Assembly: GCA_021798335.1 (NCBI GenBank)
Contig: JAJZMI010000110.1
Span: forward strand, 1 to 64,000
Source: Pseudomonadota bacterium
GTDB lineage: Bacteria; Pseudomonadota; Gammaproteobacteria; Steroidobacterales; Steroidobacteraceae
DNA length: 64,000 bases
Reading direction: 5' to 3'
In this document: positions 21,519-35,301 of the stretch, piece by piece
Numbering within the stretch: position 1 is the first letter of the stretch
Layout of the letters: each line of letters begins with the position of its first letter
The notes under the pieces: model-generated
Databases searched by the model: none
The model's input: the letters and a program-made list of their open reading frames with translations, nothing else
Told to the model about the DNA's origin: nothing
Translations under genes and position numbers: made by a program

Positions 21519-24497
21519 TTGCCCGAGGGGGGAGTTCTCGTGATTACCAGACGCAAGCGCAGCATTCTTGAACTGGCGGTCGCCACGGCCTGCTTCGGCG
21601 CCGCGGCCGTCGTCGCCGTCACGCCGGTCACAGCCATCGCCGCGCCGCAGAAAGCCAGCGCGCAGACATCGGGTCCGCAGAAACCCACTAAGATCAAAGT
21701 CGCCCACGAGAACCTGCTCAAGAAGGTCACGATCAGCGGCTTCGTCAGCAGTATCGAGAACTCGATCGCCATCCAGAAAAACTCCGACTCCATCGTCGAG
21801 GCGATCTCCGCCCAGAATATCGGCCGGCTGCCGGCCTCGAGCATCGCGTCGGCCCTCCAGCAGCTCCCCGGCGTCTCCGTGCAGATGGTCGGCGGCGAGC
21901 CGCAGTCGGTGAACTTCCACGGTCTGGGCAGCTCGTTCAGCAGCGCGCTGTTCGACGGCGTCCAGCAGGCGACCACCGCGGAGAACCGCGGCGTGCATTT
22001 CAACCAGTACCCGCCCGGTTGGTTCCAGAGCATCAAGGTGTATGTGAGTCCGAAGGCCGACCTGATCGGCCAGGGCATGGCGGCCACCTTCGCCATGCAG
22101 ACCTGGCGGCCGCTCGAGCAGAAGGGACCGAAGGCGGTGCTCAATGCCGACTACAGCTGGCTGGATCCGGGGAATCTGATGCCCGGCCCGGGCGTCGCCA
22201 ACAAGGGCTACGACGTCAACGGCATCTACATCAACCAGTTCGACCACAGGAGAATCGGCGTCGCCCTGGGGGTGGATCTGAATAACCAGCCGTCCAAGAG
22301 GCTCCGTGAGGCGCCCTGGGGATATCCGACCGATGCGGCCGGCAACTACGTGATCGGCGGCTCGAAGAACTACAACTACTCCAGCCTCAGAAAGCGCGAG
22401 TCGTACTTCGCCACCTTCGAGTACCGGCCGTCCCGCGTGTACAGCACGACGCTCAATCTGTCGTACGAGAACTACAACAAGACGACCCAGCGCAAGGGCA
22501 TCGAGTTTCCGTTGTTCTGGGGCTCCGGTACCGTGCTGACGCCGGGTCCGGTGAGCAACGGGTTCGTGACAAGCGGCAGCTATGCCAACGTCTATCCCGT
22601 CATCCGCAACGATTACAATCATCACAAGGACTACGTCTACAACGTTCGTTGGGGCAACAGGATCAAGTTCTCCAACGACTGGACCGGCCGCTTCAGCGCG
22701 AGCTATAACAGAGCCGCCCGGACCTATGGCAAGCTGGAGAGCTACTCCGGCTTCGGATACGACGGTCCGGCCAACCAGGCCACCACTTCGCCCAGTGTCG
22801 TCAACTTCAGTTACGCGGCGGACGGCCAGCTGCTGTTGACATCGCCGAACAATTTCGCGTCCCCCTCGATCGTTCTCACCGATCCGCAGGGCTGGGGCGC
22901 GGGTGCCGGCCTTGTGCAGCAGGGCTTTCTCAATCAGCTGAGCAACAACGAATACATCGCCAACTTCAAAGCCTCCGTCCGGCACTATTTCGCGAGCGGG
23001 CCGATTTCCAGCATGGTATTCGGCGCCGACTACATGCATCACCACAAGAATGCGACACTCGCGCAGGACTTCGTGGTGCTGCCGGAAACCGCCGGTCACA
23101 GCTGCATCACGTTCAGCAGTTGTCCCGCTGGCGAGACTCCCACCGAGACCGCCCCCATTCCCGCCAGCGCGCTCACCGGCGCGGTGGATGCCCTCGGCTT
23201 CATGGGCATCGGACCTCAAGTCACGTATAACCCGAATGCGCTGCTGGCGAGCGGCGTCGATCAGTTCTTCCCGACATCGGGCTCGAACACCGGGCCCATG
23301 GGGCCGCCGAGCTGGACGATGCACGAGGACGACACCTACGGCTTCCTGCAGTTCAACCTCCGGACCTCTCTGGGACGGCACGTCGGACTGCGAGGCAACT
23401 TCGGCGTGCAGGTCGCACATACTTCCCAGTCGTCTCAAGGATCGCGCATCGCACCGGGCGAAACCCCGGGGGCTGCGACGACGGTCACGTTGATTCCCAT
23501 GACGGGCGGCACGAGCTTCACCCGGTTTCTGCCCAGCCTGAACCTGGTGTTCTCGTTCCCGCACAACTATGAGGCGCGCCTTGCTGTGGCGCGTACCATG
23601 GCCCGGCCGTTCGAGGACCAGATGGTCTCGAGCCTGTCGATCGGAACGAACCCGGCGTACTTGACCAGCACCAACCCGAATCAGGCATATTTCAGCGGCG
23701 GCGGCGGCAATCCGAAGCTGTTGCCGACCATGGCCACGAACGTCAATGTGAGCGTGGCGAAATATTTCTCGGGTAGTTCCTACAAGTGCACCGCGGGCGA
23801 GCGGGCGGAAAATTCCGCGCTGTGCCTCAGCGGGGGCACCGGCTACGTCCAGCTGTCGGGCTTCTATCTGCAGTTGAGCAATTACATCAACCCGGCGGCG
23901 GCGACGCTGTATAACTTCGCGCCGTTCGTGAGCGCTTATCTCACGCCCACGCAACAGTCGCAGCTCGGCACGACGTACGGCACTCTGACTATCCCGCAGA
24001 ACGACGGCGCGGGCCACATCTATGGCGCGCAGCTTGCCACGGATGTGCCGTTCGGTGACCTGACCCATTGGTTGAACGGGTTCGGTCTGGAAGCCAGCGG
24101 CACCCTGACCAGGAGCGCGATATATTACGCGGGCAACACCCAGCCGGTGACGGTCCTGGGTCTGGCAAAGTGGGTGCAGAACTACACGTTTTACTACGCG
24201 TACCACGGCTTCGAGGCGGACGTGAATTTCAACTCCCGCACCAAAGCCCTCGCCAACATCTACGGCATCAGCGAAACCCGCATATTGGATATGCAAAGGG
24301 CTCAGCACTGGATCAGTGCGCAGGTGAGCTACTCCTTCCACAAGGGGCCGCTCAAGGGTCTGACCCTCATCGCCTCGGGTTGGAACCTCGGGAACGAGGT
24401 GCAGGAGGAATACCAGAACAACGACCCGCGGCAGGTGATTCGCTGGGAGCAGTACGGCCGCACGCTCAATGTCGGGTTCTCCTACCAGTTCGAGTGA
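21519..24497 (+). CDS. TonB-dependent outer-membrane receptor (carbohydrate type)
   Basis: Plug 'DSIVEAISAQNIGRLPASSIASALQQLPGVSVQ', long beta-barrel, C-terminal 'TLNVGFSYQFE' ending in aromatic-x pattern; N-terminal signal peptide. Confidence 0.92.
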   Translation: MPEGGVLVITRRKRSILELAVATACFGAAAVVAVTPVTAIAAPQKASAQTSGPQKPTKIKVAHENLLKKVTISGFVSSIENSIAIQKNSDSIVEAISAQNIGRLPASSIASALQQLPGVSVQMVGGEPQSVNFHGLGSSFSSALFDGVQQATTAENRGVHFNQYPPGWFQSIKVYVSPKADLIGQGMAATFAMQTWRPLEQKGPKAVLNADYSWLDPGNLMPGPGVANKGYDVNGIYINQFDHRRIGVALGVDLNNQPSKRLREAPWGYPTDAAGNYVIGGSKNYNYSSLRKRESYFATFEYRPSRVYSTTLNLSYENYNKTTQRKGIEFPLFWGSGTVLTPGPVSNGFVTSGSYANVYPVIRNDYNHHKDYVYNVRWGNRIKFSNDWTGRFSASYNRAARTYGKLESYSGFGYDGPANQATTSPSVVNFSYAADGQLLLTSPNNFASPSIVLTDPQGWGAGAGLVQQGFLNQLSNNEYIANFKASVRHYFASGPISSMVFGADYMHHHKNATLAQDFVVLPETAGHSCITFSSCPAGETPTETAPIPASALTGAVDALGFMGIGPQVTYNPNALLASGVDQFFPTSGSNTGPMGPPSWTMHEDDTYGFLQFNLRTSLGRHVGLRGNFGVQVAHTSQSSQGSRIAPGETPGAATTVTLIPMTGGTSFTRFLPSLNLVFSFPHNYEARLAVARTMARPFEDQMVSSLSIGTNPAYLTSTNPNQAYFSGGGGNPKLLPTMATNVNVSVAKYFSGSSYKCTAGERAENSALCLSGGTGYVQLSGFYLQLSNYINPAAATLYNFAPFVSAYLTPTQQSQLGTTYGTLTIPQNDGAGHIYGAQLATDVPFGDLTHWLNGFGLEASGTLTRSAIYYAGNTQPVTVLGLAKWVQNYTFYYAYHGFEADVNFNSRTKALANIYGISETRILDMQRAQHWISAQVSYSFHKGPLKGLTLIASGWNLGNEVQEEYQNNDPRQVIRWEQYGRTLNVGFSYQFE

Positions 24498-24520
24498 TCC
24501 GCCGTCGAGAGACAGTGCTT

Positions 24521-24544
24521 CCCCGCCGGCGACAGCCGGCGGGG
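24521..24544 (+). terminator. Perfect hairpin CCCCGCCGGC-GACA-GCCGGCGGGG downstream of TonB receptor
   Basis: 10-bp perfect stem, 4-nt loop; no clear T-tract. Confidence 0.5.
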
Positions 24545-24623
24545 ATTGTCCGGCAAACACCCGGGGAAGGGGAACGCTTCGTAACCCGTTTCACACAATA
24601 AAGACGACAAACGCCCCCCCTCA

Positions 24624-24658
24624 GACCCCGCCGGTGCGAACCGGCGGGGTCGTTCTTT
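24624..24658 (+). terminator. Probable Rho-independent terminator GACCCCGCCGGT-GCGA-ACCGGCGGGGTC followed by GTTCTTT
   Basis: 12-bp perfect stem, 4-nt loop, short T-rich tail. Confidence 0.7.
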
Positions 24659-24727
24659 CATCAGTCGCACATGTGCTCGGGGCGGTGCTAGGATCGTGCG
24701 GCTGTCAAGGGGTGGGGGAGAGACGCC

Positions 24728-26236
24728 ATGAGCGAGCAAAGCATCAGGCGAGTCGTGATCGTCGGCGGCGGCACCGCGGGATGGATGGCGGCGGCGGTAC
24801 TGATCCGCACCATGGCGGCGCGTCTCGAAGTGTGCGTCGTGGAGTCGGACTCGATCGGTCCGATCGGGGTGGGCGAGGCCACCATCCCGCAGATCCGCAA
24901 CGTCAATACTTTCCTCGGCATCGACGAGGACGCGATGCTGCGGGCGACCGGCGGAACCTTCAAGCTCGCCATCGAATTCAACGACTGGCTGCGCCTCGGG
25001 CATTCCTATCTGCATGCCTTCGGCGAGGTTGGACTGCCGCTGGGCGCTCTGCCGTTCCAGCATTACTGGCTCCGCGGCCGCGCGGAATCGGCGGCGGCGG
25101 ACCTGTGGACCTATTCGCTCAACGGGGCGGCCGCCCGCGGGAACCGGATGGCGCGCATCGAACGGGTGGGACAGAGTCCGATCGGCGGCATCAAGTATGC
25201 GTTTCATTTCGATGCCAAGCTCTACGGTCAGATGCTGCGTCGCTATGCCGAGCAGCGGGGGGTGACGCGGACCGAGGGCAGGATCGTCGAGGTAAAGCTG
25301 CGTGGGGAGGACGGGTTCATCGAGGCGGTCATTCTCGAGAGCGGCGTGCGCATCGAAGGCGATCTGTTCATCGACTGTTCAGGATTTCGCGCACTGCTGA
25401 TCGAGGGGGCGCTGAAGAGCGGATTCGAGGACTGGCGGGAGTGGCTGCCGTGTGATCGGGCCGTGGCGACCACTGCTGTCAATGGAGCAACCGTCCGTCC
25501 GTTCACGCAGGCGACGGCTCGGCCCGCCGGGTGGCAGTGGCGCATTCCGCAGCAACATCGCAGCGGCGACGGACACGTGTATTGCAGCGAGTTCATGAGC
25601 GACGACGAAGCGACGGCGATCCTGCTGGCTGGTCTCGAGGGTCCGGCGTTGAGCGAACCGCACGTCATCCGGATCTCAACCGGCGTGCGCCGCCGCCTGT
25701 GGGTGCGCAACTGCGTGGCCATCGGGCTCGCCGCGGGCTTTATCGAGCCACTGGAATCTACGGCGATTCATCTGGCCCAGTCGGGGACCAGCCGTCTGTT
25801 GGCGCTCTTTCCGGATACCGGCTTCGATCCGGCGATCGTCGACGAATACAACCGCAAGATGCGCGAAGAGTACGAGCAGGTGCGCGATTTCGTCGTGCTG
25901 CACTACCGCGCGACCGAACGGCGCGATACGCCATTCTGGCGGCACTGCGCGGCGCTGCCGGCACCGCCGGGATTGGCGCGTAAGCTGGCGATCTTCCGGG
26001 CAACGGGCCAGATCTTCCGCGAGGGCGAAGAGCTGTTCACCGAGCAATCCTGGCTGCAGGTTCTCGTGGGCCAGGGTGTCTTGCCCAGGCGTCACCACCC
26101 CGCAGCCGATGACTTGCCCCAGGGTCAACTGGGGGATTTCCTCAATACCATCCGCAAGGTGATCGCCACGGCCGTGGAACGTATGCCTGCCCACGAGCGA
26201 TTCGTCGCGGAGCACTGCGCTGTCGAGCGGCAGTAG
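24728..26236 (+). CDS. Flavin-dependent tryptophan halogenase family protein (copy A)
   Basis: 'VIVGGGTAGWMAAA', 'GVGEATIPQIR', 'TFKLAIEFNDW', 'GWQWRIP' (WxWxIP halogenase motif), 'GFIEPLESTAIHL'. Confidence 0.94.
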   Translation: MSEQSIRRVVIVGGGTAGWMAAAVLIRTMAARLEVCVVESDSIGPIGVGEATIPQIRNVNTFLGIDEDAMLRATGGTFKLAIEFNDWLRLGHSYLHAFGEVGLPLGALPFQHYWLRGRAESAAADLWTYSLNGAAARGNRMARIERVGQSPIGGIKYAFHFDAKLYGQMLRRYAEQRGVTRTEGRIVEVKLRGEDGFIEAVILESGVRIEGDLFIDCSGFRALLIEGALKSGFEDWREWLPCDRAVATTAVNGATVRPFTQATARPAGWQWRIPQQHRSGDGHVYCSEFMSDDEATAILLAGLEGPALSEPHVIRISTGVRRRLWVRNCVAIGLAAGFIEPLESTAIHLAQSGTSRLLALFPDTGFDPAIVDEYNRKMREEYEQVRDFVVLHYRATERRDTPFWRHCAALPAPPGLARKLAIFRATGQIFREGEELFTEQSWLQVLVGQGVLPRRHHPAADDLPQGQLGDFLNTIRKVIATAVERMPAHERFVAEHCAVERQ

Positions 26237-26245
26237 CGTGGGCGT

Positions 26246-27769
26246 TCATTTGGCCCGCGACGCGGCCGCGCCGCAGTTTCTCTCGATGTATTCGCGGTGG
26301 GTCGGCAGTGCGCGTGCGGTCCTTTCCAGTACGTCGCGGATCCCCGTCAGGTAGCGCGGCGCGTCGACCCCGGTATGCAGGTCGACCAACGGATCATAGC
26401 GTTCCGGCCAGACTTCCTGGCCGACGAGTATCGCCAGCCAGGAGGAGTTCTGGAACAGCTCGAACGGCTCGGCCACGATCCGTCCGCAGTAGCGGAAATG
26501 ATCGATCTTGTACTGCAGCGCCTGCGGAATCGCCATCGTTCGCGTGTAGCGCCACAGCGGCTCCTCGCGCTGCTGAGCGTGGTAGTGGAGGATGAGGAAG
26601 TCGCGAACCCGCTCGTATTCCGTGTACGTCAGCCGGTTGAATTCCCGCTGAAGCAGGGGGTTGAAGTCGCGGTCAGGGAACAGCGCCAGGAGCCGTGTGA
26701 TCGCCGATTGTACGAGGTGGATGGCGGTTGACTCGAGCGGCTCGAGAAATCCCGCGGCGAGCCCGATGGCCACGCAGTTTCGCGACCAGGACTCGCGACG
26801 CGCGCCGGCCGTGAATTTGATCAGACGCGGCTCACCGAGCGCCTCGCCATCGAGACCGGCCAGCAGGATGGAAGCGGCCTCGTCGTCGCGCATGTATTCG
26901 CTGCAGTACACGTGTCCGTTACCGATGCGGTGCTGCAGCGGGATCCGCCATTGCCATCCGGCTGGACGCGCCGTCGAGCGCGTATACGGCGGAAATTCCG
27001 CGCCAACCGCGCAGCCCACGGCGAGCGCCCGGTCGCACGGCAGCCAATGCCGCCAGTCATCGAGGCGGCTGTTCAGCGCCCCTTCGATCAGCAGGCCGCG
27101 GAATCCGGAACAATCGACGAACAGATCGCCCTCGACGCGCCCGCCGCTCTCCAGCACCACGGCCGCGATGAAACCGTCTTCTCCGCGAAGCGCGACATCG
27201 ACGATTTTCCCCTCCGTCCGCTTGACGCCCCGCTGCCTGGCGTAAGCTTGAAGGTGACGGGCGTACAGCGCCGCGTCGAAGTGATACGCGTAGTCGAGAC
27301 GCGATAACACCAGCTGCTGGTCCGGCAAGGGTCGGTCGAAGCGCCCGATGCGGGCCGCGGCCCAGGCAATCGCGTAATCCTCGAGCGGTGCGCGGTCTCC
27401 GCGAAGGCGTTCGCGCAGCCAGTACTGATGCAACGAGACAGAGTCGAAATCAGGTGCGAACCGACCGAAGGGATGAAAGTAGCGATGATCGGGTCGAGTC
27501 CAGCCGACGAATTCGATCCCGAGCTTGAACGAGCCGCCGGTGGCGGCCATGAAGGCACTCTCATCGAGTCCGAGCTGACCGTTGAACTGCCGGATCGGCG
27601 GGATGGTTGCCTCACCGACACCGATCGTGCCGATGGCATCGGACTCGATCAGCTCGATGGACGTTCGACCCTGCGTCGCTTCGGCGAGCGCGGCAGCGCT
27701 CATCCACCCGGCGGTACCCCCACCCACGATCACGATGCGTCGAATACGGCGTTCTGGGGTGTCAGTCAT
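26246..27769 (-). CDS. Flavin-dependent tryptophan halogenase family protein (copy B)
   Basis: 'VIVGGGTAGWMSAA', 'GVGEATIPPIR', 'SFKLGIEFVGW', 'GWQWRIP', 'GFLEPLESTAIHL'; start MTDTPERRIRR. Confidence 0.94.
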   Translation of the reverse strand: MTDTPERRIRRIVIVGGGTAGWMSAAALAEATQGRTSIELIESDAIGTIGVGEATIPPIRQFNGQLGLDESAFMAATGGSFKLGIEFVGWTRPDHRYFHPFGRFAPDFDSVSLHQYWLRERLRGDRAPLEDYAIAWAAARIGRFDRPLPDQQLVLSRLDYAYHFDAALYARHLQAYARQRGVKRTEGKIVDVALRGEDGFIAAVVLESGGRVEGDLFVDCSGFRGLLIEGALNSRLDDWRHWLPCDRALAVGCAVGAEFPPYTRSTARPAGWQWRIPLQHRIGNGHVYCSEYMRDDEAASILLAGLDGEALGEPRLIKFTAGARRESWSRNCVAIGLAAGFLEPLESTAIHLVQSAITRLLALFPDRDFNPLLQREFNRLTYTEYERVRDFLILHYHAQQREEPLWRYTRTMAIPQALQYKIDHFRYCGRIVAEPFELFQNSSWLAILVGQEVWPERYDPLVDLHTGVDAPRYLTGIRDVLERTARALPTHREYIERNCGAAASRAK

Positions 27770-27959
27770 GGCGGCTCTCCGGGCTGAAGTGAAGCCGCCG
27801 CGCGACGCCGCTATGCTCTTGTACTGATATTGCCATAACGCCCCACCGGCTCCGGGGTACGGATTATGCTCCGAGCGCACCCGGGTCAACCATGCTTCCG
27901 CGCCGGACCGGGACTCGCAGCATAGAGTCTCGCAAATGCGCTGACCGATCACCGGGAAA

Positions 27960-27974
27960 TGAATACGTATGCGG
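27960..27974. promoter_or_regulatory. Candidate LacI-family operator copy 4 (TGAATACGTATGCGG)
   Basis: Same 15-mer inverted, in the halogenase B / GH31 divergent intergenic region. Confidence 0.75.
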
Positions 27975-28253
27975 AGCGTTGCCAAATCCGGCGCGCCCAT
28001 CGCATTCTCTCCGACAGAAGACTGCACGGCGTACGGCATCATCGTTCCGATCTCGTCGCAACGGACCCGAGGAGACCGGGCTTCGGCGCGCGCGGAGTGC
28101 CGGCTGTGCCGCGGCGTGGTCGGGTCCGCGAGCAACGGGCCGGCAGGCTGCCACGGGGGTTCGTGTCCGATGGGGGTAATGTGGGGCGCTTCGCCGGACC
28201 GGGCGGCGATTTCACACCAGCGCCGCGCAGCGCATTGAGGAGTAATTGACGAC

Positions 28254-30641
28254 ATGAGACTGGGCCACCGATGGGCCGCCATGGCGGCGGCCGGAATGCT
28301 CGCTGTGGGGACCGCTCAAGCCGCACTTGCGGCCAGTGGCGCGGTCAGGATGCTGCCGAAGGGCGCCGTCGTGGCGCTCGACGGCGGCTCGCTGCACTTG
28401 ATTCTGGTGCGCAGCAACGTGCTGCGTGTGCACTTCCTGCCGTACGGTCATGCCACGCCAGCGGCGTTGGTGATGTCTCCCCATGCCCCCCAGGCTGCCG
28501 CTGCCCCGGTGACGGTACGCGAGCAGGGTGGTCAAATCGTCCTTCAAAGCCGCCGCATGCGCGTGGTCGTCGATCGCCGCGCCGGTACGCTCAGCGTCTA
28601 CCGCCCGGGCGTTTCGGTGCCGGTTCTGACGCAGCGCGGCCTCGGCCTCCTCGGCCGAGACACCTTGGCGTTGCGCTTCCGGCCGCGGAACGCCGCGCTG
28701 TACGGCGTGCATGGTTTCAACTCCTTTCAGACCGCGCGGTCGGGCATGCTGCGCATGGGTCGACAGCTTGCCACCGCGGGCTGGGAAGGTGATGCCGGAG
28801 CGCCCCTCGTATGGAGCACCTCGGGTTTCGCCCTGCTGGTCGACAGTCAGAAGACGCTCTTCGATCTCGGCCACGGTTTCATCAAGGTGCTGCACGAAAC
28901 TCGTCCTGATCTCGACTACTACCTGATCCTGGGGAATCCTCCGCGGATCTTCTCCACGCTGGATGTGCTGACGGGCCATGCGCCGATGTTCCCCAAGTGG
29001 TCCTTCGGCTTCATCAACAGCCAGTGGGGTATCAACGAAAAGGAATTGCTGCACATCGTCCGCCGCTATCGGAAGCTGCATATCCCGATCAACGCGTTTG
29101 CGATGGACTTCGACTGGAAGGCCTGGGGTCGGAACAATTACGGCGAATTCCGTTGGAACACCAAGAAATTTCCCGATGGTCCGAGCGGCAAGCTCGGTCG
29201 TGAGCTCGCCGCGCTGGGTATTCACCTCATCGGGATCATGAAGCCGCGAATTTTCCTCGACACCGTCGAAGGGCGCTATTGCACCAAACATCACCTTTTC
29301 CTTCCGCACGAGAAGCCGAGTCTCGACTATTGGGCGCACAAACCGGTCAAGACACTCGACTTCGAGAAGGCCGCGACCCGGAAGTTCTTCTTCAATGCGA
29401 CTCTGCGGCACAGCTTTGAAAGCGGAATCGCCGGCTGGTGGAACGACGAGGCCGATGAGACCGGCAATGACAGGCAATTCCTCAACATGGAGCGGGCGCT
29501 GTACGACGGCCAGCGCAAGTACTTCCCCAAGCAGCGCGTCTGGTCGCTGAACCGCAATTTCTGGCTCGGCGCACAGCGCTATGCCTATGGCCTGTGGTCC
29601 GGAGACATCAAGAGCGGGTTCAAAAGCATGGCCGCGCAGCGCCAGCGCATGCTCAGCGCCATCGACGTGGGCGAAATGTGGTGGGGCATGGATGGCGGCG
29701 GTTTCAGTGGTCATCCCTCGGGACAGAATTACGCGCGCTGGCTCGAGTTCGACGCCTTCGCGCCGATCACCCGGGTCCACGGCAGCTACCTGCAGCGCCG
29801 CCAGCCGTGGATCTACGGCCAGACGGCCGCTCGGGCGGCCACCGCCGCCCTTGATCTGCGCTACCGTCTCATTCCCTATATCTATTCCCTCGCTTGGCAC
29901 GAGCATCGCACGGGAATGGGCCTGGTCCGGCCGCTGTACTTCCTGTGGCCACAGGATCCGCAGGTGCGCAACGACTACAGCGCGTGGATGTTCGGGCCGT
30001 GGATCCTGGTCTCGCCGGTGGTCGGCCGCAACCAGCGCGTCAAGAACCTCTACTTGCCGCCTGGCACGTGGACCGACTTCTTCACCGGCAAGGTCTACCG
30101 CGGCAATCGGGTCGTGACGCTGGCGCTGGACTACAAGACGTTCGCGGACATACCGCTGTTCGTCCGTCAGGGTGCGATCATCCCGACCCAGCCGCTGATG
30201 GAATACATCGGTCAGCATCCCGTGACCCAAGCGACGGTGGACGTGTTTCCGGCCAAACGGGCCACGCATTTCGACTACTACGACGACAACGGCGAAAGCT
30301 ACGCGTACGAGCACGGGCAGTATTTTCTGCAGCGGCTCGGCACGCAGGCACGCAACCGAACCGTCCGTCTCACCCTCGGCTCGGTACGCGGCACCTACAA
30401 ACCCGCACTCCAGCGTTACCTGTTCGTCTTGAATCGGGTTCAGGCGCGCACCGTGAGCGTGGACGGACGCGCGTTGAAACCCGACGCCAATCGTGCGGCC
30501 CTCAGTGGCTGCAGAACCATCTGCTGGGCACGTAGCCACAATCGGGCCGCAGCCCTCACGCTCGTCGATCTGCCGGCCGGCAAGCCGTACAGCGTAACCA
30601 TCGAGAAAGCGGGCCACGCGAGCGGCCGGCATTCCGACTGA
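28254..30641 (+). CDS. Secreted GH31 family glycosidase (alpha-glucosidase-like)
   Basis: Signal peptide; 'WSFGFINSQWGINEKELL', 'MDFDWKAWG', 'AGWWNDEADE' nucleophile block, 'LWSGDIKSGF', 'WWGMDGGGFSG'. Confidence 0.92.
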   Translation: MRLGHRWAAMAAAGMLAVGTAQAALAASGAVRMLPKGAVVALDGGSLHLILVRSNVLRVHFLPYGHATPAALVMSPHAPQAAAAPVTVREQGGQIVLQSRRMRVVVDRRAGTLSVYRPGVSVPVLTQRGLGLLGRDTLALRFRPRNAALYGVHGFNSFQTARSGMLRMGRQLATAGWEGDAGAPLVWSTSGFALLVDSQKTLFDLGHGFIKVLHETRPDLDYYLILGNPPRIFSTLDVLTGHAPMFPKWSFGFINSQWGINEKELLHIVRRYRKLHIPINAFAMDFDWKAWGRNNYGEFRWNTKKFPDGPSGKLGRELAALGIHLIGIMKPRIFLDTVEGRYCTKHHLFLPHEKPSLDYWAHKPVKTLDFEKAATRKFFFNATLRHSFESGIAGWWNDEADETGNDRQFLNMERALYDGQRKYFPKQRVWSLNRNFWLGAQRYAYGLWSGDIKSGFKSMAAQRQRMLSAIDVGEMWWGMDGGGFSGHPSGQNYARWLEFDAFAPITRVHGSYLQRRQPWIYGQTAARAATAALDLRYRLIPYIYSLAWHEHRTGMGLVRPLYFLWPQDPQVRNDYSAWMFGPWILVSPVVGRNQRVKNLYLPPGTWTDFFTGKVYRGNRVVTLALDYKTFADIPLFVRQGAIIPTQPLMEYIGQHPVTQATVDVFPAKRATHFDYYDDNGESYAYEHGQYFLQRLGTQARNRTVRLTLGSVRGTYKPALQRYLFVLNRVQARTVSVDGRALKPDANRAALSGCRTICWARSHNRAAALTLVDLPAGKPYSVTIEKAGHASGRHSD

Positions 30642-30660
30642 ATGAAGCCGTGCACGCGGT

Positions 30661-30680
30661 CGGTCCGGGGGCCCGGACCG
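30661..30680 (+). other. Perfect hairpin CGGTCCGG-GGGC-CCGGACCG after GH31 stop
   Basis: 8-bp perfect stem, no T-tract; possible RNA processing/attenuation hairpin. Confidence 0.35.
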
Positions 30681-30750
30681 GGCGTGCGCGCCAGGACGCA
30701 TCCGGAGCGACCGGAATCGAGCCGCCGGTGAGCGGAGTGCCCCCACATGA

Positions 30751-35187
<4,437 letters not shown>

Positions 35188-35301
35188 GAGCAATATAGGG
35201 CAGTGGCCGGGCGCTCGCTGCGAGGCCTGGCCGGCGTCCGGCACCGTCGCGCTCGTGCCCGAGTGCCGGTTTGTACGCATGTATTTTGAGAGTGGAGCGG
35301 T

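Noticed and set aside
21423-24560. 1,045-aa open reading frame antisense to the TonB receptor
   Set aside because: High-GC sequences keep the antisense frame open; composition is Arg/His/Val rich with no domain, while the sense strand has clear TonB receptor motifs
35270-35290. TACGCATGTATTTTGA upstream of GH13 copy 3 as a degenerate operator
   Set aside because: Too many mismatches to CCGCATACGTATTCA
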